Positions 1 to 8,030 of a stretch of DNA of 33,614 bases are shown here, in pieces. The DNA is from an uncultured Bacteroidota bacterium (GTDB lineage: Bacteria; Bacteroidota; Bacteroidia; UKL13-3). The stretch covers positions 1-33,614 of the forward strand of contig CAIUDH010000082.1 of assembly GCA_903897855.1 (NCBI GenBank), in the 5' to 3' direction. The translations under genes and the position numbers were made by a program. The notes beneath the pieces are model-generated. The model was not told where the DNA came from, searched no databases, and was given only the letters and a program-made list of their open reading frames with translations. How positions within the stretch are numbered: the first letter of the stretch is position 1; the number at the start of each line of letters is the position of its first letter.

Positions 1-1
1 T

Positions 2-385
2 AATATCTTTAATGTCGGGGTTTTAAATTTGACTAACCCCAATCCAAGATATCTTATCCCAGTAGTATTTCATGTGTTCCATGATGGTGGGGCAGGTAAT
101 ATTTCTGATGCACAAATTGACAGTCAAATGGCAGTAATAAACCGGGCTTATGCATCTACCAATATCCAATTTGCATATGCAAAGACAAAACCAAATGGTA
201 CATTTTTTTCGGGTATTAATAGATATAACTTACCAAGTAGAATTAATTATGCTACGAAAGGTAATGCCTTTTCAATTTTAGATTCCATTATGTATCCTGG
301 ATGTAGTTATTTAAATATAATGATCTGTGATACCGTCCATGATGGTGATAAAAAGCACTATCCAAAGTTACATTATATGCATTAG
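2..385 (+). pseudogene. M43 (pappalysin-like) metallopeptidase fragment, both ends missing
   Basis: The reading frame is open from the left edge of the window, so the gene begins outside it; a TTG at 29 is unlikely to be the real start. The translation carries the typical N-terminal part of Bacteroidota M43 peptidases (IPVVFHVFHDG, then an ISDAQIDSQ...INRAY stretch and a YLNIMICD strand). The family next has the zinc-binding HEIGH-type helix, but here the frame ends after about 15 unrelated residues at 385. The zinc site is absent, so no peptidase activity is expected. The frame runs head-on into the 5' part of a minus-strand gene, which suggests two broken genes joined near 335-380. Family call is moderate; an assembly join cannot be excluded. 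Confidence 0.6.
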
Positions 386-593
386 AACACGAATCACTTA
401 CAATCGTAGGTAAGGTTTCTACCAATGGTTGCGCGTTATCACATCGACGGTAGATCACTAATGAAATTTCAAAGGTATCATTGGCCAGACTTCGCCAACT
501 AGCATCCATACCAAGCAAATTATCCGCTTTTACTTCAAATGTGCTTGAAATAATTAAAATCCAAAATATAATTAATTTATAGAAGTTATTCAC
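288..593 (-). pseudogene. N-terminal fragment of a secreted Bacteroidota adhesin-like protein
   Basis: Starting at 593 the minus strand encodes a signal peptide (NNFYKLIIFWILIISSTFEVKA) followed by a segment resembling the start of large Bacteroidota PKD/gliding-type surface proteins: NLLGMDASWRS, then ISLVIYRRCDNAQPL with its typical Tyr-Arg-x-Cys. After roughly residue 70 the frame is simply antisense to the M43 fragment and ends at 288. Those family proteins are usually many hundreds of residues long, so this is a severely truncated 5' end. A good -7 element lies at 609-616, so the fragment may still be transcribed. Family recognition is from sequence pattern only. Confidence 0.5.
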
Positions 594-608
594 TAATCAA
601 GTATACAA

Positions 609-616
609 CAAAAGTA
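609..616 (-). promoter_or_regulatory. Bacteroidota -7 promoter element for the truncated minus-strand gene
   Basis: The minus strand reads TACTTTTG, an exact match to TAnnTTTG, 15 bases before the start codon at 593. No convincing -33 TTTG lies at the usual distance. Confidence 0.4.
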
Positions 617-690
617 ATAATGGTTGCAAAAAATAATTGGCTTCTGAAAACCTTGAGCTAATATCAATTTTGAAATCCACAATCTGATTA

Positions 691-774
691 TCACTCCACC
701 ACTAACTTCCTCCAATTATCCTCCACCAAATTATAGCCCTGCTCCCGACTTATCTCAACAAAACATTTATCAAG
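691..774 (-). pseudogene. Possible C-terminal gene remnant
   Basis: A 27-codon minus-strand frame without a start codon reads like a genuine protein C-terminus (contains EQGYNLVEDNWRKLVVE followed by TGA). An in-frame stop lies directly upstream. It sits among other fragments, so I read it as the tail of a decayed gene. The family is not recognised with certainty. The rest of 594-880 shows no gene. Confidence 0.25.
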
Positions 775-859
775 TTATCCCAATGAAGAAGTAAATCAAT
801 TCTGGTTAGGCCTTAAGCCCCAACAATCAGAGTGCCTTTTTTTAATTGGGAAAAGAAAT

Positions 860-867
860 TATATTTG
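860..867 (+). promoter_or_regulatory. Bacteroidota -7 element upstream of the small secreted protein
   Basis: TATATTTG matches TAnnTTTG exactly and lies 25 bases before the ATG at 893. The spacing supports starting at 893, not at the GTG at 881. Confidence 0.45.
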
Positions 868-892
868 CATTAACCAAGCTGTGAATACATAT

Positions 893-1489
893 ATGAAAAA
901 CAAAATTCTAATCCTCGTACTTTTATTCTCCTTCGGCTTTGTCCGCTCCCAGGATTGCGCGTATATCGTGAATAAAACCGATAGCGTCAGCGGTAAGAAT
1001 ATATTAACAGAACCTCGGGGGCTATACTGGAATTTAAAAGGAGTTACCATTAGCACTAGTATGGGAATGGAAGACAACTCCTATTTCCTAGTACTTGACT
1101 ACGCCAAAGTAAGGATGCATGGACCGCCAAAATTTTTTAGTGTTCGAAAGAATAATATACTAAGCCTGGTTCTTGAAAATGGGGAGATTTTTAATCTTTT
1201 AGCAATAAACGATGTCTTTTCTAGAAACGAATCGGAAGAGGTGAAGATCGTGAAGACCAATCCACAGAATGGCTTTAAGACAGTCGAATATCAACTTCAG
1301 TGGAAAAGCGAGTTGAAAAACGCCCGATATAAAGTGACGAAAAAGCAATTGGTGCAGCTTTCTAAATCGCCGGTGGTTTCTTTCGAATGGAACAAAATTG
1401 GATCCGGCGATAAGATGTTCAAGGACGACTATGATGTAAAGAAAAAATACCTGGGTTCATATCAATACCTGGCTAAATGCATTATGTAA
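893..1489 (+). CDS. Small secreted protein of unknown function
   Basis: I do not recognise a family. The ATG at 893 (an in-frame GTG lies at 881) begins with KNKILILVLLFSFGFVRSQ, a clean Sec signal peptide with likely cleavage around SQ-DC. The mature part, about 180 residues, is rich in beta-prone alternating residues and Lys/Glu, with one Cys just after the cleavage site and one near the C-terminus (KCIM). No transmembrane segment, repeat or catalytic motif is visible, and there is no T9SS sorting domain, so a periplasmic location is most likely. It stands alone between remnants and has its own -7 element. Confidence 0.55.
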   Translation: MKNKILILVLLFSFGFVRSQDCAYIVNKTDSVSGKNILTEPRGLYWNLKGVTISTSMGMEDNSYFLVLDYAKVRMHGPPKFFSVRKNNILSLVLENGEIFNLLAINDVFSRNESEEVKIVKTNPQNGFKTVEYQLQWKSELKNARYKVTKKQLVQLSKSPVVSFEWNKIGSGDKMFKDDYDVKKKYLGSYQYLAKCIM

Positions 1490-1691
1490 TCCATTTTAGC
1501 GAACCCGGCTTTTTGTGATCTGATTGTAAATCGTTAGCATCATGTGGACCCAATATTGATAATATGGTATTGACCCAATCATTGGAAAAATCGGCAGCAT
1601 TGACTATAGCCCTAATGCCGTCATAACTTATATATTTGCACAACTGCGGTAGCTCGGGTGCACTTGGCAAGTCTGCCTCTATTATAAGTAG
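1482..1691 (-). pseudogene. Possible C-terminal remnant on the minus strand
   Basis: The frame is open from about 1691 but has no ATG (only TTG at 1670). The translation has natural composition (ADLPSAPELPQLCKYISYDG, then IRAIVNAADFSNDWVNTIL) but I cannot assign it. Lacking a normal start and overlapping the end of the upstream gene by 8 bases, it looks like the 3' end of a broken gene, though a chance frame is possible. Confidence 0.25.
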
Positions 1692-1734
1692 TCGTGTTTA
1701 AAAATGCCGGCTCCAAATAAATCAAAGAAAATTT

Positions 1735-2391
1735 ATGTCACTTAACACAGAAAAGAGTTTAGAAATTACAGATAAAGCAAATTGGATTAACAAGGAACAA
1801 TTTGATTTTTATTCGTCATTAGACAATCCTAATCATTCGTTAACCACTGAAATAGATTGTACTTTTTGTTATCAGGAAGCCAAAGCTAACGGGTACTCTT
1901 TTTTCGCTTCTTATCTATATCGTTCATTATGTGTTGCCAATGATATTGAAGAGTTTAAACTGCGAATTAAGGGCGATCAAATTGTTAAAGCAGCTACCCT
2001 AAATGGAGGCTCTACCGTTTTACGGGCTGACCATAGTTTTGGATTTGCCTTCATAGAATTTTATAAAACATTTTCTAAGTTTACCGAAAACGTTAAAAAT
2101 ACTAAAATCAGGATTGAGAACAAAAAAGGGCTTTGTGTGGATGAAACAGCAGGCAAACTAAATGTAATTTATTACTCTGTGATTCCTTGGATTCATTTTA
2201 GCGGATTAACTTTTGCTGAAAACATTAAAACGCCTACAGGCATACCGATGATAACTTTTGGCAAACTACGGAACTTGAATAATAGATTTACGCTTCCTAT
2301 TTCTATCAATGTTCATCATGGCTTAGTTAATGGCTATGCGTTAGGTAATTACTTAGAGAAGTTTCAAGATTTATTAAACTCGAAAATTTAA
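1735..2391 (+). CDS. Chloramphenicol acetyltransferase-like protein (CAT fold)
   Basis: At 218 residues it has the length and layout of the trimeric CAT family, which transfers acetyl from acetyl-CoA to a hydroxyl. The family hallmark HHxxxDG appears as HHGLVNG at 194-200, with the catalytic His at 195. The normally invariant Asp of the motif is Asn199. In classical CAT this Asp orders the active site through an Arg salt bridge, and replacing it sharply lowers activity. The IPWIHFSG segment near 149-156 is typical of the family. No signal peptide, so cytoplasmic. It is a single gene with no resistance or mobile context, so chloramphenicol resistance should not be assumed; another acetyl acceptor or a weak enzyme is more likely. 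Confidence 0.8.
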   Translation: MSLNTEKSLEITDKANWINKEQFDFYSSLDNPNHSLTTEIDCTFCYQEAKANGYSFFASYLYRSLCVANDIEEFKLRIKGDQIVKAATLNGGSTVLRADHSFGFAFIEFYKTFSKFTENVKNTKIRIENKKGLCVDETAGKLNVIYYSVIPWIHFSGLTFAENIKTPTGIPMITFGKLRNLNNRFTLPISINVHHGLVNGYALGNYLEKFQDLLNSKI

Positions 2392-2548
2392 AGAACACCC
2401 TCTCTTGTCGGCTCCTTCGTTTACAGTAGGCATAAAAACTTAAGTGCTTCATATGAAAGTGGGTGCTGAAAATTACCGCCTTCGCCAGGCAGCAAACCGC
2501 AAGGAGAACCTCTTCACTCGTTAATCCCATTTAATAATTAATCCAAAT

Positions 2549-3529
2549 CTACGCTTGCCAATTATAATTTTGAAGCTCCCGGTTCGACGAACCATCAGCA
2601 TAAAAATTCATTACAGCATACGCTGGGTCACATTGATGATAGCTTCCTTTCCACCAGGCCCCTGCTACCGCCCCGTTGCAGTAATAGTCAATGCCAAGAT
2701 AATTTACATGATCGACTAAATGTATATGGCCACTTAAACAAACTTTGATATTCTTAGTTGCGAAAAAAAGTTTGGTGAGTTTTGAAGCATCGGCATGTAA
2801 ACAATTATCAGGAACCCTCCAGTTCGTATCAGCATGATTATTGCCATCGAAGAGGGTACAAATAGCCAGAATAGGGATATGTGAAACAATACAAATAAAT
2901 ATATCTTCCGGGGTGTTTTTTAATTCCATTTCTAGCCAGTTATATTGTTCATCATCGAGATTTCCGTAATAGCCCGGAACACTCTTACGACCATGAATAC
3001 TGTCGAGTACAATAAACTTCCAGCCTTGCTTGATAAAACTATAATATGGAACCGGTAACTGATATTCCTGCATGGCCCACTTTTTCGCATCCTTATGTCC
3101 ACCATCAGGCAACGCAAATGAATACAAATCATGATTCCCGATACAATGATAGGTTTTTAGATTATTATGATCGTTAATTACCTTGTGGAAAGTGTCCCAT
3201 TGCGACTGAATTTTACTTTTCGAAAGCTCCACTTTATTGAGAATGGCATCGCCACCATTCATGATGAAATCAACCTTGGCGTCGGCTTCATTTACTGCGG
3301 TAAGCGCCTTTGCCATCCCCGTTTCTGCCACCTTTCCAGGGAACACATGGATATCGGTAAGGTGAGCCATGCGCAGGGGTTTTGAACTGAAATTTGATTG
3401 ACCGGTATCAGGCTTTAGGTTGGCTGAGGAGAAATTAAAGGCTTCTAGTTTTGTGGAGAGAAGCGCACTTGAACCTAAAATTCCTAAGGTTTTGAAAAAC
3501 GATTTGCGACCCTGATTTAAAATATTCAA
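2549..3529 (-). CDS. Tat-exported calcineurin-like metallophosphoesterase
   Basis: A 326-residue phosphoesterase with the full set of two-metal motifs: D59-x-H61 (LTDIH), G-D94, GNHD at 131-134, H217 (VSHIP) and GHIH at 267-270. The N-terminus has a twin-arginine-type signal with Arg-Lys (GRKSFFKTLG at 7-16) followed by a hydrophobic stretch, so it is probably exported folded to the periplasm, as is common for this family in Bacteroidota. The substrate is unknown; relatives hydrolyse phosphomono- or phosphodiesters such as cyclic nucleotides or sugar phosphates. The C-terminus (about 280-326) has the conserved NGAVAGAWWKG stretch of this subgroup. It appears monocistronic, and no promoter element was recognised upstream. 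Confidence 0.85.
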   Translation of the reverse strand: MNILNQGRKSFFKTLGILGSSALLSTKLEAFNFSSANLKPDTGQSNFSSKPLRMAHLTDIHVFPGKVAETGMAKALTAVNEADAKVDFIMNGGDAILNKVELSKSKIQSQWDTFHKVINDHNNLKTYHCIGNHDLYSFALPDGGHKDAKKWAMQEYQLPVPYYSFIKQGWKFIVLDSIHGRKSVPGYYGNLDDEQYNWLEMELKNTPEDIFICIVSHIPILAICTLFDGNNHADTNWRVPDNCLHADASKLTKLFFATKNIKVCLSGHIHLVDHVNYLGIDYYCNGAVAGAWWKGSYHQCDPAYAVMNFYADGSSNRELQNYNWQA

Positions 3530-3700
3530 ACGCGGTTATTTTTGTGAATGATCTAAGTATCTTTTCAGTGCAAAAGAAACGAAGCAGTGTTATTGAATGT
3601 TTATTCTAAGTTTAACAATAAAATACATTTAAGCTTCTTCGACAATCGATTTCACTTTTTAAACTTTCCGAAACTAGGCTCTCCTGAGTTAATGTTTACA

Positions 3701-3961
3701 TTAGTATACCATAATTTGGTATGCCAATAAAAGATAGCCGAGCAAAAGGATCAGGTGATTAATGGATAATACAATTCTGGAAATCAAGGTCGAGGAGTCT
3801 TCTAAGGCAAAGGTATAGAGGTACGCACAGAGTATCCAAAGTGGAACATTTACAGCATTCACACTGAATATCGAAATTACAGTGGAGCTGAAAAACAGAA
3901 CCGCTACAAACCTTTGATATCCGACATTCATGACTTTAGATTGTTTCAAACCGGTTATCAT
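3701..3961 (-). CDS. Small two-helix membrane protein, unknown
   Basis: An 86-residue frame with hydrophobic segments at about 16-52 (possibly two helices) and 65-85. No family recognised. It lies 45 bases downstream of the glycosyltransferase on the same strand and could be its last operon partner. A second start at Met11 (MNVGYQRF) is possible. There are no charged catalytic-looking residues. It is either a small inner-membrane protein or a chance frame; composition and position favour a real gene. Confidence 0.45.
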   Translation of the reverse strand: MITGLKQSKVMNVGYQRFVAVLFFSSTVISIFSVNAVNVPLWILCAYLYTFALEDSSTLISRIVLSINHLILLLGYLLLAYQIMVY

Positions 3962-4006
3962 ACCAATTATTTTGAAATGTTTAGAAAAGTAGTTGGTTGC
4001 AATTTT

Positions 4007-5035
4007 TTAGGCATTTACAAGTCCTGATTCTACCCTATCCAAGTCAGAATAAAGTTGAATCAGCTGCTTCTTAATTTCATGCTTCGAGAATTGTGAAATC
4101 AATGTTTTTGAAATTTTCAATCCATCTTCATAAGCCTCTTTATCATCCATAAGACTTTTTACTTGCTCCACAAATTCATCATTATTATTCGCCTTCAAAT
4201 AGTTGTTTTTATACAACAAACTATATTCAAGTATATTGCGATAAATGACTGGCATGCCTGAAGCCGCTGCTTCCATCGGTGCAAGCGGACAATTTTCCTG
4301 GTAAGATGGGAAAATAAATAAATCGGCGGCGGCGTAGATACACGCCATGTCGGAAAATGGGAATAGCCCTGAAAATTTTATATTCGATGGAGCACTGGCA
4401 ATTTGCCTGTTTAACCGAAGTATCCCTTCTGTAAGTATTCCAAACGGACGCCCTCCGATCCAACGAAATTCTGCACCAGGAACTTTTTTGCCAATTTCGA
4501 TAAAATCTTCACAGCCTTTTCTGCCTTCTAGTTGTCCAACCCCTAACACACAAAAATCGTTCTCTTGTAATCCAAGTAAGGCTCTTCCTTTTTTTCTAAG
4601 TTCAGGGTTACGTTTCCAAGTATCTAAGAGAATAGGATTGTCCAACCTTAAGATGGTTGTTTTAGCACCTAAATCTTTGATCACCTGCTCTACCATCGGA
4701 CTTATGGCAATACAAACATCCGCATAAGAGAAAACCTTTTTGAAATACCATCTTACCAAAGGCATCAGAATTTTGGCCGCCGGAATTGAACCTTTGATGG
4801 AATCAGGAATAACATGTACGGTGAGAATTTTTCTTTGCCTGTAGCGCAATCCTCTTAAAAAATAATAAGGACCATAGGTGTGGCTATGCATGATATCACC
4901 AACCCCTTCATTATTAATTACCACCTCCAAATCAGGATCCTCCCTTAAGAGTTCAACGCAATTTAAGAAAGCGGTATTAACCCCTTCCCCTTGCATGTTA
5001 AGTATTTTTGTTTCGGAGCAAACATTAATTTTCAT
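4007..5035 (-). CDS. GT4-family glycosyltransferase
   Basis: A 342-residue retaining glycosyltransferase with the GT-B fold. The N-terminal acceptor domain has the early Gly-rich segment (QGEGVNTA, 15-22) and HSHTYGP near 51. The C-terminal donor domain has VGQLEGRKGCEDFIE near 167 and the EX7E motif (E247 ... E255 in QENCPLAPMEAA) that binds the nucleotide-sugar. There is no signal peptide, so it acts on the cytoplasmic face, probably on lipid or polysaccharide acceptors; the donor cannot be told from sequence. It is not embedded in an O-antigen or capsule cluster. A -7 element (TAGTTTTG on the minus strand) lies at 5063-5070, 28 bases before the start. Confidence 0.85.
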   Translation of the reverse strand: MKINVCSETKILNMQGEGVNTAFLNCVELLREDPDLEVVINNEGVGDIMHSHTYGPYYFLRGLRYRQRKILTVHVIPDSIKGSIPAAKILMPLVRWYFKKVFSYADVCIAISPMVEQVIKDLGAKTTILRLDNPILLDTWKRNPELRKKGRALLGLQENDFCVLGVGQLEGRKGCEDFIEIGKKVPGAEFRWIGGRPFGILTEGILRLNRQIASAPSNIKFSGLFPFSDMACIYAAADLFIFPSYQENCPLAPMEAAASGMPVIYRNILEYSLLYKNNYLKANNNDEFVEQVKSLMDDKEAYEDGLKISKTLISQFSKHEIKKQLIQLYSDLDRVESGLVNA

Positions 5036-5062
5036 TAGAACAAACCATTAAGTGTAACGATG

Positions 5063-5070
5063 CAAAACTA
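5063..5070 (-). promoter_or_regulatory. Bacteroidota -7 element for the glycosyltransferase
   Basis: The minus strand reads TAGTTTTG, matching TAnnTTTG, 28 bases upstream of the start codon. A clear -33 box is not seen. Confidence 0.45.
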
Positions 5071-5181
5071 AAATGCGAATATTTCGTTTGAGTTAAGTTT
5101 ATTCGTTCAAGTGATTAAGTTTGGCCATGTAGGATTAGCGAATCATCTCTTACCTATCTCGTTATACATATGGTTGTTCGC

Positions 5182-5214
5182 AAAAAAAACGCTCTCCCAA
5201 ATTTTGGAAGAGCG
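5182..5214 (-). terminator. Intrinsic terminator of the Cys/Tyr-rich peptide gene
   Basis: On the minus strand a near-perfect hairpin (positions 5214 to 5190, one mismatch, small loop) is followed directly by eight T residues (5189-5182). It lies 27 bases past the stop of the 128-residue secreted protein, so that gene forms its own transcript end. Confidence 0.85.
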
Positions 5215-5240
5215 CAGGTAAATAGGAAGGAAGTTTAAAC

Positions 5241-5627
5241 TTAACAATAGTAGTAAACATAATAACAGTTGCCATAACTGTTACAATAAAGATAATAGCA
5301 AACAGCGCCACGAGTTTTAGAATCTACATCCTTTAAGCTTTTAGCATACGCAGTCGACTTCTGGTTCAACAAATCAGCTTCAGCCTGGGTGAGTACTTGA
5401 CCGGCAGTGAATTTGGTTTTGTCAACGGTAACTTCAACGGCAGCAGCACCGCGGCTTTTTTCAGGACCATTAGCAACCACGGCTAAAAATCCAACATCTG
5501 CTTTCGACAAGGCATTACCTGCCGTAAATTTAGAGATGCTGGTAGCGTCTTTCATGGTTCCTCCTTGAGCAAACGAATAAGAAACTGCGAATAATACAAT
5601 GGTGAATAATACAAATACTTTTTTCAT
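5241..5627 (-). CDS. Secreted repeat protein with Cys/Tyr-rich C-terminal peptide
   Basis: Unrecognised family. The 128-residue product has a Sec signal peptide (1-20, cleavage likely after SFA). The body has two imperfect repeats, each starting KFTAG-x-x-L-x-x-A-D/E (33-44 and 72-83) and each closing with K-S/T-R-G-A (57-61 and 104-108). After the second RGA comes a striking tail from Cys110 to Cys128 with four Cys (110, 115, 121, 128) and nine Tyr. The Cys could form two disulfides after export. The K-S/T-R-G motifs look like possible processing sites that would free the tail; this is inference. There is no maturation enzyme or transporter next to it. A strong terminator follows, consistent with a well expressed single gene. 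Confidence 0.7.
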   Translation of the reverse strand: MKKVFVLFTIVLFAVSYSFAQGGTMKDATSISKFTAGNALSKADVGFLAVVANGPEKSRGAAAVEVTVDKTKFTAGQVLTQAEADLLNQKSTAYAKSLKDVDSKTRGAVCYYLYCNSYGNCYYVYYYC

Positions 5628-5939
5628 GACTAGATAATTGTTTAAAAGGGTTTAGATTAATTTTTTAATTATACAAGTTTATAACATTTCGAACTAACTC
5701 GTAAATCAATTCTGAAAAATAACCAAAATTTACCCTAATAAACGTAGGCTTCATACCCTAAAATACGTAGAGATTGAAAGCCTTTTATTAGAAACTTGCC
5801 GAGATACGAATGACCTCTTCTCTTAATAATTGACACTGCTCCAGGTGAATTTTCTGATTCGGTATTAATTATGAAGTATGACGCAAATCATAGTTTTAGC
5901 ATTCGATAAAAAATACATTTGCTTTAAATGAGTTAAAAT
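5628..5939. other. Divergent intergenic region upstream of the catabolic gene block
   Basis: About 310 AT-rich bases separate the minus-strand secreted peptide gene from the plus-strand catabolic block. The only clear signal is the -7 element at 5914-5921. I see no cobalamin riboswitch, tryptophan leader peptide or obvious regulator palindrome. A 17-base stretch at 5795-5811 is repeated inside the acyl-CoA dehydrogenase gene (15695-15711), probably by chance. Confidence 0.5.
5914..5921 (+). promoter_or_regulatory. Probable main promoter (-7 element) of the tryptophan/indole catabolic block
   Basis: TACATTTG matches the Bacteroidota -7 consensus TAnnTTTG and lies 18 bases before the first ATG of the block. 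A T-run at 5894-5897 is a weak -33 candidate at about the right spacing. No other good promoter was found before the first gene. Confidence 0.5.
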
Positions 5940-7958
5940 ATGTCATACGATTTTAGAGATTTATCAGTCACAAATATTTCCGTTATCGGCGCAGGTCAAA
6001 TTGGTCCAGACATCGCCTTACATTTTGCAAAATCGCTTTCGCCTTATAATGTCCATGTAAACATCATCGATATCTCGCCCGAAGCGCTGAGCAAAGCAGA
6101 AGCAAAAGCAAATAAAAAAATACAGAAAGGGCTAGAGTCAGGGGCTTTCAAGCCTGAGCAAGCAGATAGGATTAAAAGCTCAATGGTCTTTTCTTCCGAT
6201 TATGAGAGGGTGCGTGGCTCACAAATAGTGGTGGAGGCGGCAACCGAAGATGAGAACATCAAGGATAAAATTTTTCGTCAGGTAGAATTACTTACCGACG
6301 AGAAGTGTATCTATCTGTCCAATTCTTCTCATATGCAGCCGGAAGTAATTTTCCGTAATATCAAAAACAAGTCACGATGCCTTGTAGCTCATTATTTTTT
6401 TCCGGCAGAGATCAATCCGGTGGTTGAATTAATTCCTTCAGAAGACACCGAACCCGATTTAACAACCCTGCTACTCGCCTTTTATGAGTCGATAGGGAAA
6501 GTGCCAATAAAAGTAAACAGTTCTTATGGGTATGCCATCGACCCCATTTTTGAAGGTTTATGCCAAACAGCGATTCTCTGTTTTGAAAAAGGATGGGGTA
6601 GTGAAAAAGAAATTGATGCAGCCGCGGTGAAAGCCTTGGGCTTGGGCGTTGGTCCATTTACGGCACTTAATTTAACTGGAGGAAACCCCATTACAGCCCA
6701 TGGACTTGACGAGATGGGCCGACTACTTCTGCCTTGGTTTAAAACACCCCAAACACTTCAACATAAAACACTGAATAAAGAAGCTTGGAACATCGCTCAA
6801 CGTGGAGAAGTAGTAGTACTCTCGCCCGAAATGGAAACGAAGTTAATCGCCGAATTTCAAGGCGCCTATTTCGCACTTGCTTCCTTTATTCTTGAACTCG
6901 AAATAGTTGATATTAACGACTTAAATATGGCTTGCGAAATTTCGCTATCCATAAAATCGCCTTTCTCTTTCATGAATAAATTGGGAATTGAAAAGTCATA
7001 CGCCTTAGTGGAAAAATTCTGTGCGGCGCATCCCGATTTCGCCTTCCCTAAAATAATGGATGAAACAAAAAGTGCTGGCAGCTGGAAATTAAAAGACATC
7101 GTGGCCACCACCGTGGATGAGGTGCTTGTAATGACCATTCGTCGGCCTAAAGTTTTAAATGCATTGAATCTGGAGGTGCTCGATCAAATTAAAAACGAAT
7201 TAGAAAAAGTAGTGGATGACCCTTCCATCAAGGCCGCGGTAATCACTGGCTTCGGCACTAAAGCGTTTGTTTCGGGAGCCGATCTAAATATGCTTGCCGC
7301 CCTCAAAACCCCGGAAGAAGGATACCTTAACTCCCATACTTTTCAAAAGGTTTTAAATTACATTGAGAGCTATCCCAAACCCATTGTTTGTGCCTTGAAT
7401 GGCTTTGCATTTGGTGGTGGAAATGAGCTGGCCATGGCCTGCACCACACGTATCTGCAAAAAAGGGTTGCCCCTCTTAGTTTGCCAACCGGAAGTGAATC
7501 TAGGTTTCATTCCAGGCGCCGGTGGTACCCAGCGTTTGCCTCGCATTATTGGCCTTGAGAGAGCTTCTGAAATTCTTCGTACCGCAAGAAACGTGTCGGC
7601 CAAAGAGGCGGCTGAAATTGGATTAGTGCATCAAGAGGCTTCAGGCGATTTGTTGGTGGAAGCCATACAACTGGCCAAGCAAATTGCGTCGGGGTCGGTA
7701 AAACCAAGAACGATATCGCATGAACCCATGATTCATGGTGAGCAACCAAGCCCTCTTGAAATTGGTCACTTAAGTAAAAAAATAGACGAAATATTAGTGC
7801 GGGCCATCTATCATGGATCGCGAATGAATTTGATTGATGGACTGGATTATGAGTCGAGAATGTTTGGAGCGTGTTTAACCACGGAGGATATGAAAATAGG
7901 ACTGGAAAATTTTAAAACCAACGGACCTAAAACAAAAGCGATTTTTATTCATCAATAA
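5940..7958 (+). CDS. 3-hydroxyacyl-CoA dehydrogenase / enoyl-CoA hydratase fusion
   Basis: A 672-residue bifunctional beta-oxidation enzyme. Residues 1-about 380 are the NAD-dependent 3-hydroxyacyl-CoA dehydrogenase: GAGQIG at 17-22, the catalytic His in VAHYFFPAEINP and the paired Glu in VVELIP. Residues about 385-672 are a crotonase: SGADLNML oxyanion-hole segment, catalytic Glu496 (FGGGNELAM) and Glu518 (QPEVNLGFIPGAGG). The order, dehydrogenase first, is opposite to E. coli FadB and like the archaeal fusion enzymes. The published indoleacetate cluster also encodes a hydratase/dehydrogenase fusion. Inferred role: hydrate 2-aminocinnamoyl-CoA and oxidise the alcohol to 2-aminobenzoylacetyl-CoA. 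It is first in the block, behind the -7 element at 5914. Family certain, substrate inferred. Confidence 0.93.
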   Translation: MSYDFRDLSVTNISVIGAGQIGPDIALHFAKSLSPYNVHVNIIDISPEALSKAEAKANKKIQKGLESGAFKPEQADRIKSSMVFSSDYERVRGSQIVVEAATEDENIKDKIFRQVELLTDEKCIYLSNSSHMQPEVIFRNIKNKSRCLVAHYFFPAEINPVVELIPSEDTEPDLTTLLLAFYESIGKVPIKVNSSYGYAIDPIFEGLCQTAILCFEKGWGSEKEIDAAAVKALGLGVGPFTALNLTGGNPITAHGLDEMGRLLLPWFKTPQTLQHKTLNKEAWNIAQRGEVVVLSPEMETKLIAEFQGAYFALASFILELEIVDINDLNMACEISLSIKSPFSFMNKLGIEKSYALVEKFCAAHPDFAFPKIMDETKSAGSWKLKDIVATTVDEVLVMTIRRPKVLNALNLEVLDQIKNELEKVVDDPSIKAAVITGFGTKAFVSGADLNMLAALKTPEEGYLNSHTFQKVLNYIESYPKPIVCALNGFAFGGGNELAMACTTRICKKGLPLLVCQPEVNLGFIPGAGGTQRLPRIIGLERASEILRTARNVSAKEAAEIGLVHQEASGDLLVEAIQLAKQIASGSVKPRTISHEPMIHGEQPSPLEIGHLSKKIDEILVRAIYHGSRMNLIDGLDYESRMFGACLTTEDMKIGLENFKTNGPKTKAIFIHQ

Positions 7959-8030
7959 AATTCGCCACCGTTAATAAAATAAGAAGCCTTTTTATTACAC
8001 TAATTTTTTAAACCCAAAACCAACTCACAC

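Noticed and set aside
2392-2548. Possible small gene between the CAT-like gene and the phosphoesterase
   Set aside because: The only frame is antisense, overlaps the CAT-like gene end and has low-quality composition.
4347-4727. Plus-strand 126-codon frame opposite the glycosyltransferase
   Set aside because: It lies fully antisense to a well supported GT4 gene and shows no domain.
5628-5939. Cobalamin riboswitch or tryptophan attenuator ahead of the block
   Set aside because: No B12-box-like core, no Trp-rich leader peptide and no terminator hairpin could be recognised there.
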